A stretch of 64,000 bases of DNA from an uncultured Pelagibacteraceae bacterium. GTDB taxonomy: Bacteria > Pseudomonadota > Alphaproteobacteria > Pelagibacterales > Pelagibacteraceae. Of this stretch, positions 25,134 through 35,087 are shown piece after piece. The notes beneath the pieces are model-generated. The model was not told the origin of the DNA. It searched no databases and saw nothing but the letters and a program-made list of their open reading frames with translations. Position 1 is the stretch's first letter; each line of letters starts with the position of its first letter. The translations under genes were made by a program, and so were the position numbers. The stretch is taken from NCBI GenBank assembly GCA_902628275.1, contig CACOMI010000005.1, positions 1 to 64,000 on the forward strand, written 5' to 3'.

Positions 25134-27185
25134 ATGAATAATAAAACAAATTATCAATATTTATTATCAGATTTAAGTTCTTTAAAAGGTGTGGGAACTA
25201 AAACAAAAAATTTATTAAAAAAAAAAAATATTAATAATTTATTTGATTTACTATGGAAACTTCCAAAATCTTATACTGATAGAAGCTTATCATCAAAAAT
25301 AAAAGATTTAAAAATTGGTGAAATACAGACTGTAACTATAATTCCGCAAAAATATAACTTCCCACGTGTAAGGAAATTGCCTAACAGAGTTTTGTGTAGT
25401 GATGAGACAGGTGTAATAGATTGTGTTTTTTTTAATAGTTATGAGGGATATATAAAAAAAATACTTCCATTAGGAAGGGAAATAACTGTAAGTGGTAAAA
25501 TTGGAAATTATAGAAATAAATACCAAATCACTAATCCTAAATATATATCTGAGGACTCTGCTTTAATTAAACAAGTTCATAATAAATACTCTTTAACAGA
25601 GGGTGTTTCTGAAAAAATATATAATAAAATTTTAAGTCAAATTATCAGCAATTTACCAGATTTAAGTGAATGGCACTCTAAAAATATTATATCAAAATTT
25701 CAAAGTATCAGTTGGAATAAATCAATTAAAGAATTACATAAACCAGAAAATATTGGAAATTATAAATCAAACTTTTATCAAAGACTTGCTTTTGATGAAA
25801 TATTTTCAACATTTCTTGTTAATTCAGAAATTAGAAAAAAAATAAAAAAATTTAAAAAAAAAAATAAAATATTAAATATAAGTAAACAAAATTCCTTAAT
25901 AAATAATTTAGATTTTTCCTTAACAAATGATCAGATTAAATCTTTAAATGAAATAAATAAAGATTTAAGCTCATCAAAGAAAATGTTTAGACTTTTACAA
26001 GGTGATGTTGGTAGTGGAAAAACAATTGTATCTCTATTGGCTTCAATAAATACTATAAATTCAGGTTTTCAAGTTGCTCTAATGGCACCTACTGAAATTC
26101 TAGCAAGACAACATTATAATCTTGCTAAAAATATATTTCCTAAAAATATTAATATAGAGATAATTTCTGGAAAATCTGAATACAAGAAAAAAAAAGAAAT
26201 ACTTAAAAAGCTAGAAGATAAACAAATTGATATTATTTTTGGTACACATGCAATTTTTCAAAAAAAAGTAATTTTTAAAAAATTGGGATTAATAATCATA
26301 GATGAGCAACATAAATTTGGAGTAAACCAAAGAAAAAAGTTGTCTGACAAAGGTGGTGTTGATTGTGATGTGCTTTTAATGACAGCAACACCGATACCAA
26401 GAACTTTGACCATGACTATTTATGGTGACATGGATCTTTCCATAATTCGTGAAAAACCTATGAGCAGAAAACCAATTAAAACCTACAGTAAATTGGAAGC
26501 TAAAATTGAAGATGTATTAAAATTTATAAACAAAGAAATAAAATTAAATAATCAGATTTTTTGGGTATGTCCATTAATTGAAGAATCAAAAAAATTAGAT
26601 CATTCTTCAGCTGTAAAAAAATTTGAATATTTAAAAAAAAAATTTCCTAATCAAGTATGTTTGCTACATGGAAAAACTGATGTAGAAGAAAAAAATACAA
26701 TTCTTGAAAATTTTTTAAAGAATAAATTTAAAATTTTAGTTTCTACAACAATAATTGAGGTTGGAATTGATTTTCCAAATGCAAATGTAATAGTGATTGA
26801 AAATGCAAACAAGTTTGGTCTATCCCAACTACATCAATTAAGAGGTAGAGTTGGACGTGGAAATAATGACTCAACATGTATACTAATGTTTAAATCTAAT
26901 TTGAGTGAAAATGCAAAAAAAAGAATTAAAATTTTAAAGGATTCAAACGATGGTTTCTTAATTTCTGAGGAAGATATGAAAATAAGAGGTTTTGGAGATA
27001 TTTTAGGATTTAAACAAAGTGGAATTAAAAATTTTAAATTAGCAGATCCAATACACAACAGTGACTTATTTCTATTAGCTGAACAAGAAATTAAAAGAAT
27101 AGAAAATACAAAAGAGGATATATCTAAATTCAAACCTTTAATCAAATTATATGATAGAGCTGATATAATAAATGATATTGCTTAG
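25134..27185 (+). CDS. recG: ATP-dependent DNA helicase RecG
   Basis: 683 residues. Remodels stalled replication forks and Holliday junctions. N-terminal wedge/OB part (about 1-240; SSLKGVGTKTKNLL), then helicase motifs: Walker A GDVGSGKTIV, DEQHKFGVNQR, TATPIPRTLTM, and QLRGRVGRGN in the second RecA-like domain, then the TRG-like EEDMKIRGFGDILGFKQSG. ATG 25134 is preferred to an in-frame TTG at 25128. The early coding region has an A12 run (25217-25228) and an A11 run (25854-25864). The end overlaps the convergent DUF502 gene by 4 bp. Confidence 0.96.
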   Translation: MNNKTNYQYLLSDLSSLKGVGTKTKNLLKKKNINNLFDLLWKLPKSYTDRSLSSKIKDLKIGEIQTVTIIPQKYNFPRVRKLPNRVLCSDETGVIDCVFFNSYEGYIKKILPLGREITVSGKIGNYRNKYQITNPKYISEDSALIKQVHNKYSLTEGVSEKIYNKILSQIISNLPDLSEWHSKNIISKFQSISWNKSIKELHKPENIGNYKSNFYQRLAFDEIFSTFLVNSEIRKKIKKFKKKNKILNISKQNSLINNLDFSLTNDQIKSLNEINKDLSSSKKMFRLLQGDVGSGKTIVSLLASINTINSGFQVALMAPTEILARQHYNLAKNIFPKNINIEIISGKSEYKKKKEILKKLEDKQIDIIFGTHAIFQKKVIFKKLGLIIIDEQHKFGVNQRKKLSDKGGVDCDVLLMTATPIPRTLTMTIYGDMDLSIIREKPMSRKPIKTYSKLEAKIEDVLKFINKEIKLNNQIFWVCPLIEESKKLDHSSAVKKFEYLKKKFPNQVCLLHGKTDVEEKNTILENFLKNKFKILVSTTIIEVGIDFPNANVIVIENANKFGLSQLHQLRGRVGRGNNDSTCILMFKSNLSENAKKRIKILKDSNDGFLISEEDMKIRGFGDILGFKQSGIKNFKLADPIHNSDLFLLAEQEIKRIENTKEDISKFKPLIKLYDRADIINDIA

Positions 27186-27799
27186 GTACTTTTAGTTGAA
27201 GTACCAGCTGAAACGATAAATTTAGAGGCTTCTTCAAAAGACATATTTAAATAAATAACATCTTCTATTGGAAACATTAATAAAAAACCGCTTGTAGGAT
27301 TTGGAGTCGTTGGAACAAATACATTTATTAAATTCTTTCCTGTTTTTTGAGCCATCTCACCTTTGTTTTCTTTAGTGGCAAAACCAACTGCCCAAACACC
27401 CTTTCTAGGATATTCTATTAAAACAACACTTTTTTTACCATCATCCTTCTTAGAAAATGTTTCAGTCATTTGAACAATGGCAGAATAAACAGTTCTTAGA
27501 AAAGGAATCCTTTTAAATAGATCATCAATTAATTTAAGAATTCTTTTTCCAAAAAATGATAAAGATAAACCACCTACCAAAGTTATGATAAGAATTGTAA
27601 TAACAATTTCTACCCCAGGAATGTTAAATGGTAGATAACTGTTAGGATTAATATTTTTTGGTATAATATTAGAAGAAATTCCTATTAAGATTTTGCTTAA
27701 ATAAAGAGTAAAACCAATTGGAATTAGAACAACTACTCCAGTAATAAAGTAATTTCTTAAAGTTAATGATATTGATTTTTTTGTACCTTTTTTTGCCAT
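27182..27799 (-). CDS. DUF502-family membrane protein
   Basis: 205 residues. Two hydrophobic segments at about 13-34 and 56-80 flank a short loop, followed by a soluble domain with the family pattern IPFLRTVYSAIVQMTETF, VVLIEYPRKGVWAVGFATK and VFVPTTPNPTSGFLLMFP. DUF502 proteins are widespread in Proteobacteria; function is not established. It is convergent with recG. Confidence 0.88.
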   Translation of the reverse strand: MAKKGTKKSISLTLRNYFITGVVVLIPIGFTLYLSKILIGISSNIIPKNINPNSYLPFNIPGVEIVITILIITLVGGLSLSFFGKRILKLIDDLFKRIPFLRTVYSAIVQMTETFSKKDDGKKSVVLIEYPRKGVWAVGFATKENKGEMAQKTGKNLINVFVPTTPNPTSGFLLMFPIEDVIYLNMSFEEASKFIVSAGTSTKST

Positions 27800-27807
27800 A
27801 TTTAGAA

Positions 27808-27885
27808 TTAACTATAACTAGCGTATATAACGAAAACAATTGCAATGGTAAATAATACAATTAAAATTTTGTTATTAAGATTCAT
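27808..27885 (-). CDS. Possible 25-residue membrane peptide
   Basis: A short frame from ATG (27883-27885) to TAA (27808-27810) encodes MNLNNKILIVLFTIAIVFVI followed by YASYS: one predicted transmembrane helix with a polar N-terminus. It lies 8 bp upstream of the DUF502 gene on the same strand. Hydrophobic short frames are common by chance in A+T-rich DNA, so this is tentative. Confidence 0.25.
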   Translation of the reverse strand: MNLNNKILIVLFTIAIVFVIYASYS

Positions 27886-27916
27886 GTTAAATTATTAATA
27901 TCAATTTTAAGTACTT

Positions 27917-28744
27917 ATGGATAGAAGAAAATTTTTAACATATGTTGGTTGTGGATGTGGAAGTTTACTTTTGCACTCTTGTTCTAATGCTCCAATTACA
28001 GATAGAAAACAATTAAAGATTATTCCAGAAGCTAAACTAAACGCCCAAGCAGCCCAGATATATGAAAAAGTTAAAGAAAAAGAAAAGATGAGTAATGATT
28101 TAAAAACATTAAATGAAATAAAAGATATTGGAAGAAGAATGGAAGACTCTATTAGTGAGTATTTTTATAGAGCTAATTTAGATGATCCAACAAATAATTT
28201 TGATTGGGAATACATTTTAATTGATAACAAAAAAATTAGAAATGCGTGGTGTATGCCTGGAGGTAAAATTGCAGTTTACACAGGAATACTAGATGTAACA
28301 AAAAATACAAACGGTTTAGCTGCTGTAATGGGTCATGAAGTAGCTCATGCTGTTGCCAAACATTCTGTTGAAAGAGCCAGCAGAGGCGTATTATTAAATA
28401 CAGGTGCAAAAATAATTGATATTGCAAGTGGAGGTATTTTAACTGACATCAACAGAACTACTGGTATGGATACAGTAGGATTATTAGCTCAGTTAGGAAT
28501 TATGAATCCTTTTAACAGAAAGCAAGAGAGTGAAGCAGATTATTTAGGCATGATTTTTTCATCTTTATCTGGTTATGATATTAGAGAAACTGTAAAAATT
28601 TGGGAAAGAATGAAAGAATTTAATAAAGGGAAGGAACCTCCTCAATTTATGAGCACTCATCCCTCTTCTGATACTAGAATAAGAAAACTTAATGAATGGA
28701 TGAATGAAGTTATTTTAAAATATCCCCCGATAAATTTAACATAA
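27917..28744 (+). CDS. M48-family metalloprotease lipoprotein
   Basis: 275 residues. The N-terminus MDRRKFLTYVGCGCGSLLLHSC has a twin-arginine-like start and a lipobox-like LLHSC (Cys22), so it is exported and probably lipidated. The zinc site is H140-E141-x-x-H144 (GHEVAHAVAKHS) with the third ligand Glu206 in QESEADYLGMIF. This arrangement fits periplasmic quality-control proteases of the LoiP/BepA type acting on outer-membrane proteins. It is short and lacks TPR repeats, so LoiP-like rather than BepA-like. Confidence 0.92.
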   Translation: MDRRKFLTYVGCGCGSLLLHSCSNAPITDRKQLKIIPEAKLNAQAAQIYEKVKEKEKMSNDLKTLNEIKDIGRRMEDSISEYFYRANLDDPTNNFDWEYILIDNKKIRNAWCMPGGKIAVYTGILDVTKNTNGLAAVMGHEVAHAVAKHSVERASRGVLLNTGAKIIDIASGGILTDINRTTGMDTVGLLAQLGIMNPFNRKQESEADYLGMIFSSLSGYDIRETVKIWERMKEFNKGKEPPQFMSTHPSSDTRIRKLNEWMNEVILKYPPINLT

Positions 28745-28750
28745 ATAAAA

Positions 28751-29629
28751 TTAACTTAACTTAATGTAGCATATATTTCCATATTGTAAGCTAAATTCAT
28801 TCAGTAATTTTTTATCTATTTTTAGATTATTTATATTTGTTATAGGTTTTTTAACTTTATAGTTTTTATTTAAAGATTTATGACCAAAATTTTTTAACAT
28901 GTAATTAAATCTTTTATTAAAATTGAATTTAACTATTGGAGGAAATTCATAATATACTTTTATTTTTTTTCTAAAATATTTAAACTCGTCTTTCAACTTT
29001 TGGGTTATAAGAGGTGGGTAGGTTATTTTTACAAAACTTCTATAAAATTTTAATTTATTATATTTTTTTTTCGTATTAAAAATAAAGTTTTTAATTAAGA
29101 AAAGAAAAAATCTTTTAATATTAGAATATCTTATGTAGACATTTTTAATAAGAATTTTTTTTTCAAAAATTATTTTTGGTGTATAATAACCAATAAAACC
29201 ATTTGGTAAATTATCATCAAATACAATATGCTTAAAATTATTTTTTCTAAGAAATTTTAATCTTTTTGAAAAACACACATGATCATCAAAAATAATTAAT
29301 GTTTTTTTTTTATCAATTAAGTCCCAATTATATTTGCTAATATCTTTATCAAGATATTTGACATCTTTATAAAAAATCTTTCTTGCGGAAAAATCAATAT
29401 CTATAGAAAATATTTTTACATTATGAAGTGCTTTTTTGATTAACCATGTTGTTTGTCCTTTCCATACACCCGATTCTATTACGTACTTTGGTTTAATTTT
29501 TTTAAGAAATGAATATAAAGCAAAGCAATGTTCAATTTTCATTCCACTGTAATTATCATTTATAGGTCTAGAATTATAAATCTTAATAAAATTTTTTAAG
29601 TCTGATTTGAGTTTTTTATTGGTAAACAT
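28751..29629 (-). CDS. Putative SAM-dependent methyltransferase, CmcI-like
   Basis: 292 residues. An N-terminal Rossmann segment has the SAM motif YVIESGVWKGQTTWLI, IFSIDIDF and, later, LIIFDDHV and HIVFDDNLP, which resemble the CmcI/cephalosporin hydroxylase-like methyltransferases often seen in polysaccharide clusters. The C-terminal ~130 residues are very Lys/Phe/Asn-rich and unassigned. A longer frame running up to 29671 would be translated tRNA sequence and is wrong; ATG 29629 lies 7 nt after the tRNA-Lys CCA. It may be a one-gene accessory insertion. Confidence 0.6.
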   Translation of the reverse strand: MFTNKKLKSDLKNFIKIYNSRPINDNYSGMKIEHCFALYSFLKKIKPKYVIESGVWKGQTTWLIKKALHNVKIFSIDIDFSARKIFYKDVKYLDKDISKYNWDLIDKKKTLIIFDDHVCFSKRLKFLRKNNFKHIVFDDNLPNGFIGYYTPKIIFEKKILIKNVYIRYSNIKRFFLFLIKNFIFNTKKKYNKLKFYRSFVKITYPPLITQKLKDEFKYFRKKIKVYYEFPPIVKFNFNKRFNYMLKNFGHKSLNKNYKVKKPITNINNLKIDKKLLNEFSLQYGNICYIKLS

Positions 29630-29636
29630 TTTTTTG

Positions 29637-29712
<76 letters not shown>

Positions 29713-29796
29713 CCAAATTATTCAAATTGAATTATTGTTATATATAGATTTATTATTTTTTTTCAAATGTCAATTTTAACTAAATCTCTATACGTT

Positions 29797-30909
29797 CTAC
29801 AACTTATCAATGTATTTATTGTGAAATTGATCAAAAGTGCCGTCATTAATATTTTTTCTGATCACGGCCATTAATTCTTGATAAAAATTAATATTATGTA
29901 GAGTGAGCAACATTGAAGCAAGAATTTCATTGGTATTAAATAGGTGATTCAAATAGTTTTTTGAATATTTATTCAAATTAAGATTTTCACAATCTGGATC
30001 TAGAGGTGTGTTATCATTTTGATATTTATTATTTTTAATATTAATTCTTCCTTGCCAAGTAAATGCTAAACCTGTACGTCCTGATCTAGTTGGCAAAACA
30101 CAATCAAACATATCAATACCTCTTTTGACAGCACCTAAAATATCCGATGGTGTTCCAACACCCATTAGATAATGTGGTTTTTCATCAGGCAGATGATCTT
30201 TTATACCATCTAAAACACTAAACATTTCATTTTGTGTCTCACCTACTGCTAATCCACCTACAGCATAACCATCAAAACCAATTTTAATTAATTCTTGAAG
30301 AGATTTTAATCTTAAATCTTTAAAAAGACCTCCTTGAACAATACCAAATATAGCTTTATGAGGATTATCACCAAACGCTGTTTTGGATCTTTCAGCCCAG
30401 TATAGCGAAAGATCCATTGATTTTTTTATAACATCATAATTATTTGAGTTTTTAGGACACTCATCCATTATCATCACGATGTCTGAATTTAAGCCCAATT
30501 GTATCCTTATACTTTCTTCAGGACTTAAATAAAATTTTTTTCCATCAACGTGTGAATTAAATATTGCACCCTTTTCTCGATCAATCTTATTTAATTTTGA
30601 TAAAGACATTACTTGAAAGCCACCAGAGTCGGTCAATATAGGTAGATCACAATTCATAAAATTATGAAGTCCTCCTATTGATTGAATTCTTTCTACACCA
30701 GGTCTAATCATTAAATGATAAGTATTCGAAAGTATAATTTCTGAACCAGTTTTTTTTATATCATCTATAGTACAAGCCTTTACAGTAGCCTGTGTTCCAA
30801 CAGGCATGAAAGCAGGCGTATTTATATTTCCACGATGAGTTTCAATTAAACCACATCGGGCAAATTTATCTTTTGCTAAAATGTCAAAGGCAAATTTTTT
30901 CAATGCCAT
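29797..30909 (-). CDS. tgt: tRNA-guanine transglycosylase (Tgt)
   Basis: 370 residues. Exchanges G34 of GUN-anticodon tRNAs for the queuosine precursor preQ1. Both catalytic aspartates are present: D94 (LTDSGGFQVMS) and D269 (MFDCVLPTRSGR). The base-pocket LAVGE (221-224 region) is the preQ1-type form. The structural zinc motif CxCxxC...H is degenerate: C307 and H338 remain, but the other two cysteines are N309 and L312 (DPDCENLNLNKYS). This is the main oddity. It follows ppi by 8 bp; queA, often between them in Alphaproteobacteria, is absent here. Confidence 0.95.
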   Translation of the reverse strand: MALKKFAFDILAKDKFARCGLIETHRGNINTPAFMPVGTQATVKACTIDDIKKTGSEIILSNTYHLMIRPGVERIQSIGGLHNFMNCDLPILTDSGGFQVMSLSKLNKIDREKGAIFNSHVDGKKFYLSPEESIRIQLGLNSDIVMIMDECPKNSNNYDVIKKSMDLSLYWAERSKTAFGDNPHKAIFGIVQGGLFKDLRLKSLQELIKIGFDGYAVGGLAVGETQNEMFSVLDGIKDHLPDEKPHYLMGVGTPSDILGAVKRGIDMFDCVLPTRSGRTGLAFTWQGRINIKNNKYQNDNTPLDPDCENLNLNKYSKNYLNHLFNTNEILASMLLTLHNINFYQELMAVIRKNINDGTFDQFHNKYIDKL

Positions 30910-30917
30910 TAATAAAA

Positions 30918-31478
30918 TTATTGTAATTTGAAACTAATAATTTTATCTGGATCTGTTACAGCACCATTATTATTTTGGTCGCCTCTTTTAATTTTATCCA
31001 CAAATTCCATACCTTCTAAGACTTTTCCAAAAACAGTGTATTGTCTATCTAAAAAAGGCGCTGGTTGAAAACAAATAAAAAATTGACTGTTAGCACTGTT
31101 TGGATCAGAAGATCTTGCCATTGATAATGTTCCTCTATCGTGAGGTAGACTATTAAATTCTTGCTCTAAATCTGGAAGATCTGAGCCACCCATTCCTGCT
31201 CTTCTTAAATCAAAATCTGTGGACTCTGAATTACCAAATTTTACATCACCTGTTTGAGCCATAAATCCATCTATTACTCTATGAAAAACCACATTATCAT
31301 ATTTACCACTATTCGCTAAATCCTTAATTCTTTTGACATGATTTGGTGCCACATCTTCAAACAATTCAATTTTAACATCACCATCTTTTAGTTTTAATAT
31401 CATTATATTCTCCTTAGCTATTGATTGATTAGTAATTAAAATAAACAAAATAAATATTTTAATATAAAATTTATTCAT
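30918..31478 (-). CDS. ppi: Cyclophilin-type peptidyl-prolyl isomerase, exported
   Basis: 186 residues; signal peptide about 1-21 (IFILFILITNQSIA|KEN), so periplasmic. Cyclophilin core has VVFHRVIDGFMAQTGD with the catalytic Arg, GTLSMARSSDPNSANSQFFI and FLDRQYTVFGKVLEGMEFVD. Catalyses cis-trans isomerisation of prolyl bonds in exported proteins. It overlaps coaD by 8 bp in the gyrA-coaD-ppi-tgt run. Confidence 0.95.
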   Translation of the reverse strand: MNKFYIKIFILFILITNQSIAKENIMILKLKDGDVKIELFEDVAPNHVKRIKDLANSGKYDNVVFHRVIDGFMAQTGDVKFGNSESTDFDLRRAGMGGSDLPDLEQEFNSLPHDRGTLSMARSSDPNSANSQFFICFQPAPFLDRQYTVFGKVLEGMEFVDKIKRGDQNNNGAVTDPDKIISFKLQ

Positions 31479-31965
31479 ATTTATCTTTCAAAGATTTGAT
31501 TGTGCTTTTGGTAGTAAATTTTTTTATATCACCTTTTAATTTAACAATATCTTTTACAAATCTTGATGAAATAATTTGATTTTCTACATCAGACATTAAA
31601 AATATTGTTTCTATATTTTGGTTTAATTTCCTATTCATACCAGCCAATTGAAATTCATATTCAAAATCTGATACAGCTCTTAAACCTCTTAAAATAATAT
31701 TTGATTTATATTTTTTGCATAAATCAGTGGTTAAAGATCCAAAAGTAACTACTTTTATTTTTTTTTGGTTTAACTTAAGATCTTTAAATAAGGCTTTATT
31801 GACTATTTCTATCCTTTCGTCTGAACTAAATAGATAATTTTTGTTACTTTCATCTGAAACACCAACTACTATTTTATCAAATAATTTTAATGATTTTTTA
31901 ATAACATCTATATGTCCAAAAGTTATTGGATCAAATGTACCTGGATAAATAGCTGTTTTATTCAT
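31471..31965 (-). CDS. coaD: Phosphopantetheine adenylyltransferase
   Basis: 164 residues, normal length. Fourth step of coenzyme A synthesis, transferring AMP from ATP to 4'-phosphopantetheine. Nucleotidyltransferase motif YPGTFDPITFGHIDVI carries the T/HxGH signature; RGLRAVSDFEYEFQLAGMNR and the final ISSRFVKDIVKLKGDIK are family-specific. ATG 31965 overlaps the gyrA stop (ATGA); a TTG one codon upstream is not needed. Confidence 0.97.
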   Translation of the reverse strand: MNKTAIYPGTFDPITFGHIDVIKKSLKLFDKIVVGVSDESNKNYLFSSDERIEIVNKALFKDLKLNQKKIKVVTFGSLTTDLCKKYKSNIILRGLRAVSDFEYEFQLAGMNRKLNQNIETIFLMSDVENQIISSRFVKDIVKLKGDIKKFTTKSTIKSLKDKYE

Positions 31966-34544
31966 CAAATCAAATTATCATCAATTTTGATTGATGAAAC
32001 AACTTTTTCTTCACCTGACAACTTGATTATTCTAACACCTTGGGTGTTTCTACTAGCAGTTCTAATTTCTTTTACCGCTACTCTTATAACTCTACCTTTA
32101 TTAGTAGAAATTAAAATTTCATCTCCCTCATAGACTGGAAATGAAGAAGTGATATTACCATTTCTTGGTGAATTAATGATTCCTATGATTCCTTTTCCAC
32201 CCCTATTTGTGACTCTATAATCCATATGAGATGTTTTTTTTCCATAACCATTTTCACTTATTGATAAGACAAATTTTTCTTTTGCTTTTATTTCAGATTT
32301 TTCATCTTTTGATTTTTTTCCATTATTTTTTGTTTTATAATTATCTATTACAGATAAAGATACAATTTGATCATTTGGAGCAAGTTCTATTCCTTTAATT
32401 CCTTTAGATGATCTTCCTTTAAATATTCTTAATTTTTTGACCTCAAATCTTATACATTTCCCAAACTTAGTGCTTAAAATTACATCTTGATCATCTTTGC
32501 ATATTTTTACGCCAACAATTTTATCATTATTATCTAATTTCATTGCTATTTTACCAGAAGCATTAATTGATGAAAAATCGTCTAAACTATTTTTTCTTAC
32601 TTTTCCCTGTGCTGTAGCAAAAATTATTTGATAATTTTTTAAGTCTGTTTCATCCTCAGGCATTGGCATAATTGAGCTTATTGCTTGGTGACTTTTTAAA
32701 GGTAAAATATTAAATAAAGACTTACCTTTTGATGATGATGAGCCCTCTGGAATTTTCCACGCTTTAACTTTGTAAACTAAACCCTCAGTAGAAAAAAAGA
32801 GAACTGAAGTATGAGTATTTACAGATAATGTTTGAACAACAGAATCTTGATCTCTAGTTGTTATGCCTGATTTTCCCTTACCGCCTCTTTTTTGCTTTTT
32901 AACTCCATCCAAAGAACCTCTTTTTATATATCCTTGTAATGTAACTGTAATTATTACCGATTGTTTTTGGATAGTTTCCTCAATATCGTAATTTAAAACA
33001 GCATCAATAATTTTAGTTCTTCTTGGTACAGCAAATTTTTCTTTAATATTTTTTAACTCTTCACTGATTACTTTTAAAAGTTCTTTTTTTGAAGAAATAA
33101 TTTTTTTATATTTAGTGATTAGTTCAGCTAATTTTTTAATTTCAACTTCGATTTCATTTATTCCTAATGCCGTTAATTTTTGAAGCCTTAACTCTAAAAT
33201 AGCTAAAGCTTGTAGTTCAGATAAAGAGTAAAGGTTTTTACCCTTTTTTCCCTCTACTAAAGAAATTAATTTTTGTGATTTATTTATTTTCCATTTGGTT
33301 TTTAGAATTGATATTTTTGCATCATCAGGGGTTTTAGATGATCGAATAATTTTTATTATTTTATCTAAATTTTCAACTGAAATTGATAATCCGATTAGTA
33401 TATGAGCACGTTCTTCTGCTTTTTGAAGATTATATTTAGTTTTCTTAATTACTACATCTTCTCTAAAAGTTAAAAAATTGGATAAAAAATCTTTTAGGGT
33501 GCAAGTTTGAGGTTTTCCTTCAACAATTGCTAAAGTATTAAAACCAAATGAACTCTCTATTTGAGTATTTTTATATAATTGTCTCTTTATAGTTTCTGGT
33601 TCTACACCGTTTCTTAAATCAATTGCTACCCTTATACCTTCTCTATTAGACTCGTCTCTAATATCTCTTATTCCTTCTATCTTTTTATCTCTTACTAACT
33701 GAGCAATCCTCTCGTTTAAAACAGATTTGTTAACTTGATAAGGTATTGAAGTTATTACCAGTCTTTCACGTCCATTTTTTTGTTGTTCAATTGAGATTTC
33801 ACCTCTTATCTTAAATGACCCTCTTCCATTGTTATAGCCTTGTTTAATTATATCTTTACCTATAATAACACCACCAGTTGGAAAATCTGGACCAGGTATG
33901 TGTTTCATTAACTCTCTAATTTTAATATCTTTATTATTTATTAAGGCCAAAGTACCATCTATAATTTCACCTAAATTATGAGGAGGTATACTTGTTGCCA
34001 TACCAACAGCAATACCACCGGCTCCATTTACTAATAAATTTGGAAATTGTGCTGGTAAAACACCAGGTTCTTTCTCAGTTTCATCGTAATTGCTTTTGAA
34101 AGTAATTGTATTTTTTTCAATGTCATCAATCAGATATTGAGAAACTTTCGACAAACGAGTTTCTGTATATCTCATTGCTGCAGCAGGATCGCCATCTATA
34201 GAACCAAAATTTCCTTGGCCTTGAATTAACGGTAAACTCATAGAAAAATCTTGAACCATTCTAACTAAAGCATCATAAACAGATTGATCGCCATGGGGGT
34301 GATATTTACCAATAACGTCTCCGACTATTCTTGCAGATTTTCTAAATTGTTTAGACCAATCATATCCGCCCTTATACATTGCATATAAAATTCTTCTATG
34401 AACTGGTTTTAATCCATCTCTTACATCAGGAAGTGCACGACTAACAATTACGCTCATTGCATAAGAAAGATATGATGAGCTCATCTCATCATGCATTGAG
34501 ATTAATTTTATATTTTTGTCTTTAAACTCTTCAGTATTTTTCAT
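31965..34544 (-). CDS. gyrA: DNA gyrase subunit A
   Basis: 859 residues. Breakage-reunion subunit with catalytic Tyr126 ([10 protein letters not shown]), winged-helix region [21 protein letters not shown] and C-terminal six-bladed DNA-wrapping domain with the GyrA box [10 protein letters not shown]. In the quinolone-resistance region the sequence is [15 protein letters not shown]: the position of E. coli Ser83 is Gln87, while Asp87 is conserved as Asp91. It lies 5 bp downstream of ssb. Confidence 0.97.
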   Translation of the reverse strand: MKNTEEFKDKNIKLISMHDEMSSSYLSYAMSVIVSRALPDVRDGLKPVHRRILYAMYKGGYDWSKQFRKSARIVGDVIGKYHPHGDQSVYDALVRMVQDFSMSLPLIQGQGNFGSIDGDPAAAMRYTETRLSKVSQYLIDDIEKNTITFKSNYDETEKEPGVLPAQFPNLLVNGAGGIAVGMATSIPPHNLGEIIDGTLALINNKDIKIRELMKHIPGPDFPTGGVIIGKDIIKQGYNNGRGSFKIRGEISIEQQKNGRERLVITSIPYQVNKSVLNERIAQLVRDKKIEGIRDIRDESNREGIRVAIDLRNGVEPETIKRQLYKNTQIESSFGFNTLAIVEGKPQTCTLKDFLSNFLTFREDVVIKKTKYNLQKAEERAHILIGLSISVENLDKIIKIIRSSKTPDDAKISILKTKWKINKSQKLISLVEGKKGKNLYSLSELQALAILELRLQKLTALGINEIEVEIKKLAELITKYKKIISSKKELLKVISEELKNIKEKFAVPRRTKIIDAVLNYDIEETIQKQSVIITVTLQGYIKRGSLDGVKKQKRGGKGKSGITTRDQDSVVQTLSVNTHTSVLFFSTEGLVYKVKAWKIPEGSSSSKGKSLFNILPLKSHQAISSIMPMPEDETDLKNYQIIFATAQGKVRKNSLDDFSSINASGKIAMKLDNNDKIVGVKICKDDQDVILSTKFGKCIRFEVKKLRIFKGRSSKGIKGIELAPNDQIVSLSVIDNYKTKNNGKKSKDEKSEIKAKEKFVLSISENGYGKKTSHMDYRVTNRGGKGIIGIINSPRNGNITSSFPVYEGDEILISTNKGRVIRVAVKEIRTASRNTQGVRIIKLSGEEKVVSSIKIDDNLI

Positions 34545-34549
34545 AGAAA

Positions 34550-34999
34550 TTAAAATGGAATTTCATCATCCATATCTGAAACTTGTGAAGAATCCTCAAG
34601 ATTATTTTGTTGAGTTGTGTCATTTTGAATTCCACCACCAGAATTTCCTCCACCTAACATTGTAAGTGAAGAATTATATCCTTGTATAACTATTTCAGTT
34701 GAGTATCTATCTTGCCCTGATTGCTCATCTTTCCATTTTCTTGTTGTAAGCTGTCCCTCAACATAAACTTGAGCACCTTTTTTTAAATATTGTTGAACAA
34801 CATTTACTAAACCTTCGTTAAATACAACTACACGGTGCCATTCAGTTTTTTCTTTTTTTTCACCTGTGTTTTTATCTTTCCAAGATTGACTTGTTGCAAG
34901 GCTTAATCTAGCAACATTTTTTCCATTTACCATCTGCTTAATTTCAGGATCTGCGCCCAAACGACCAATTAATAATACTTTATTTAAACTTCCAGCCAT
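34550..34999 (-). CDS. ssb: Single-stranded DNA-binding protein
   Basis: 149 residues. N-terminal OB fold (about 1-110; [52 protein letters not shown]), a short Gly/Gln/Asn linker and the acidic tip DMDDEIPF that recruits partner proteins. It is divergent from uvrA over 88 bp (35000-35087), a classical arrangement. I did not find a convincing alphaproteobacterial LexA box in that gap. Confidence 0.97.
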   Translation of the reverse strand: MAGSLNKVLLIGRLGADPEIKQMVNGKNVARLSLATSQSWKDKNTGEKKEKTEWHRVVVFNEGLVNVVQQYLKKGAQVYVEGQLTTRKWKDEQSGQDRYSTEIVIQGYNSSLTMLGGGNSGGGIQNDTTQQNNLEDSSQVSDMDDEIPF

Positions 35000-35087
35000 A
35001 ATATTTAATATTTGTTAAATTAGTTAAATAAAATTATATCACAATTCTTCTGAATATTAATTTTATTAACTCAAAGCAACTAAAATT

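Noticed and set aside
35000-35087. LexA box between ssb and uvrA
   Set aside because: The GTTAAATTAGTTAAAT direct repeat does not match the alphaproteobacterial GTTC-N7-GTTC operator.
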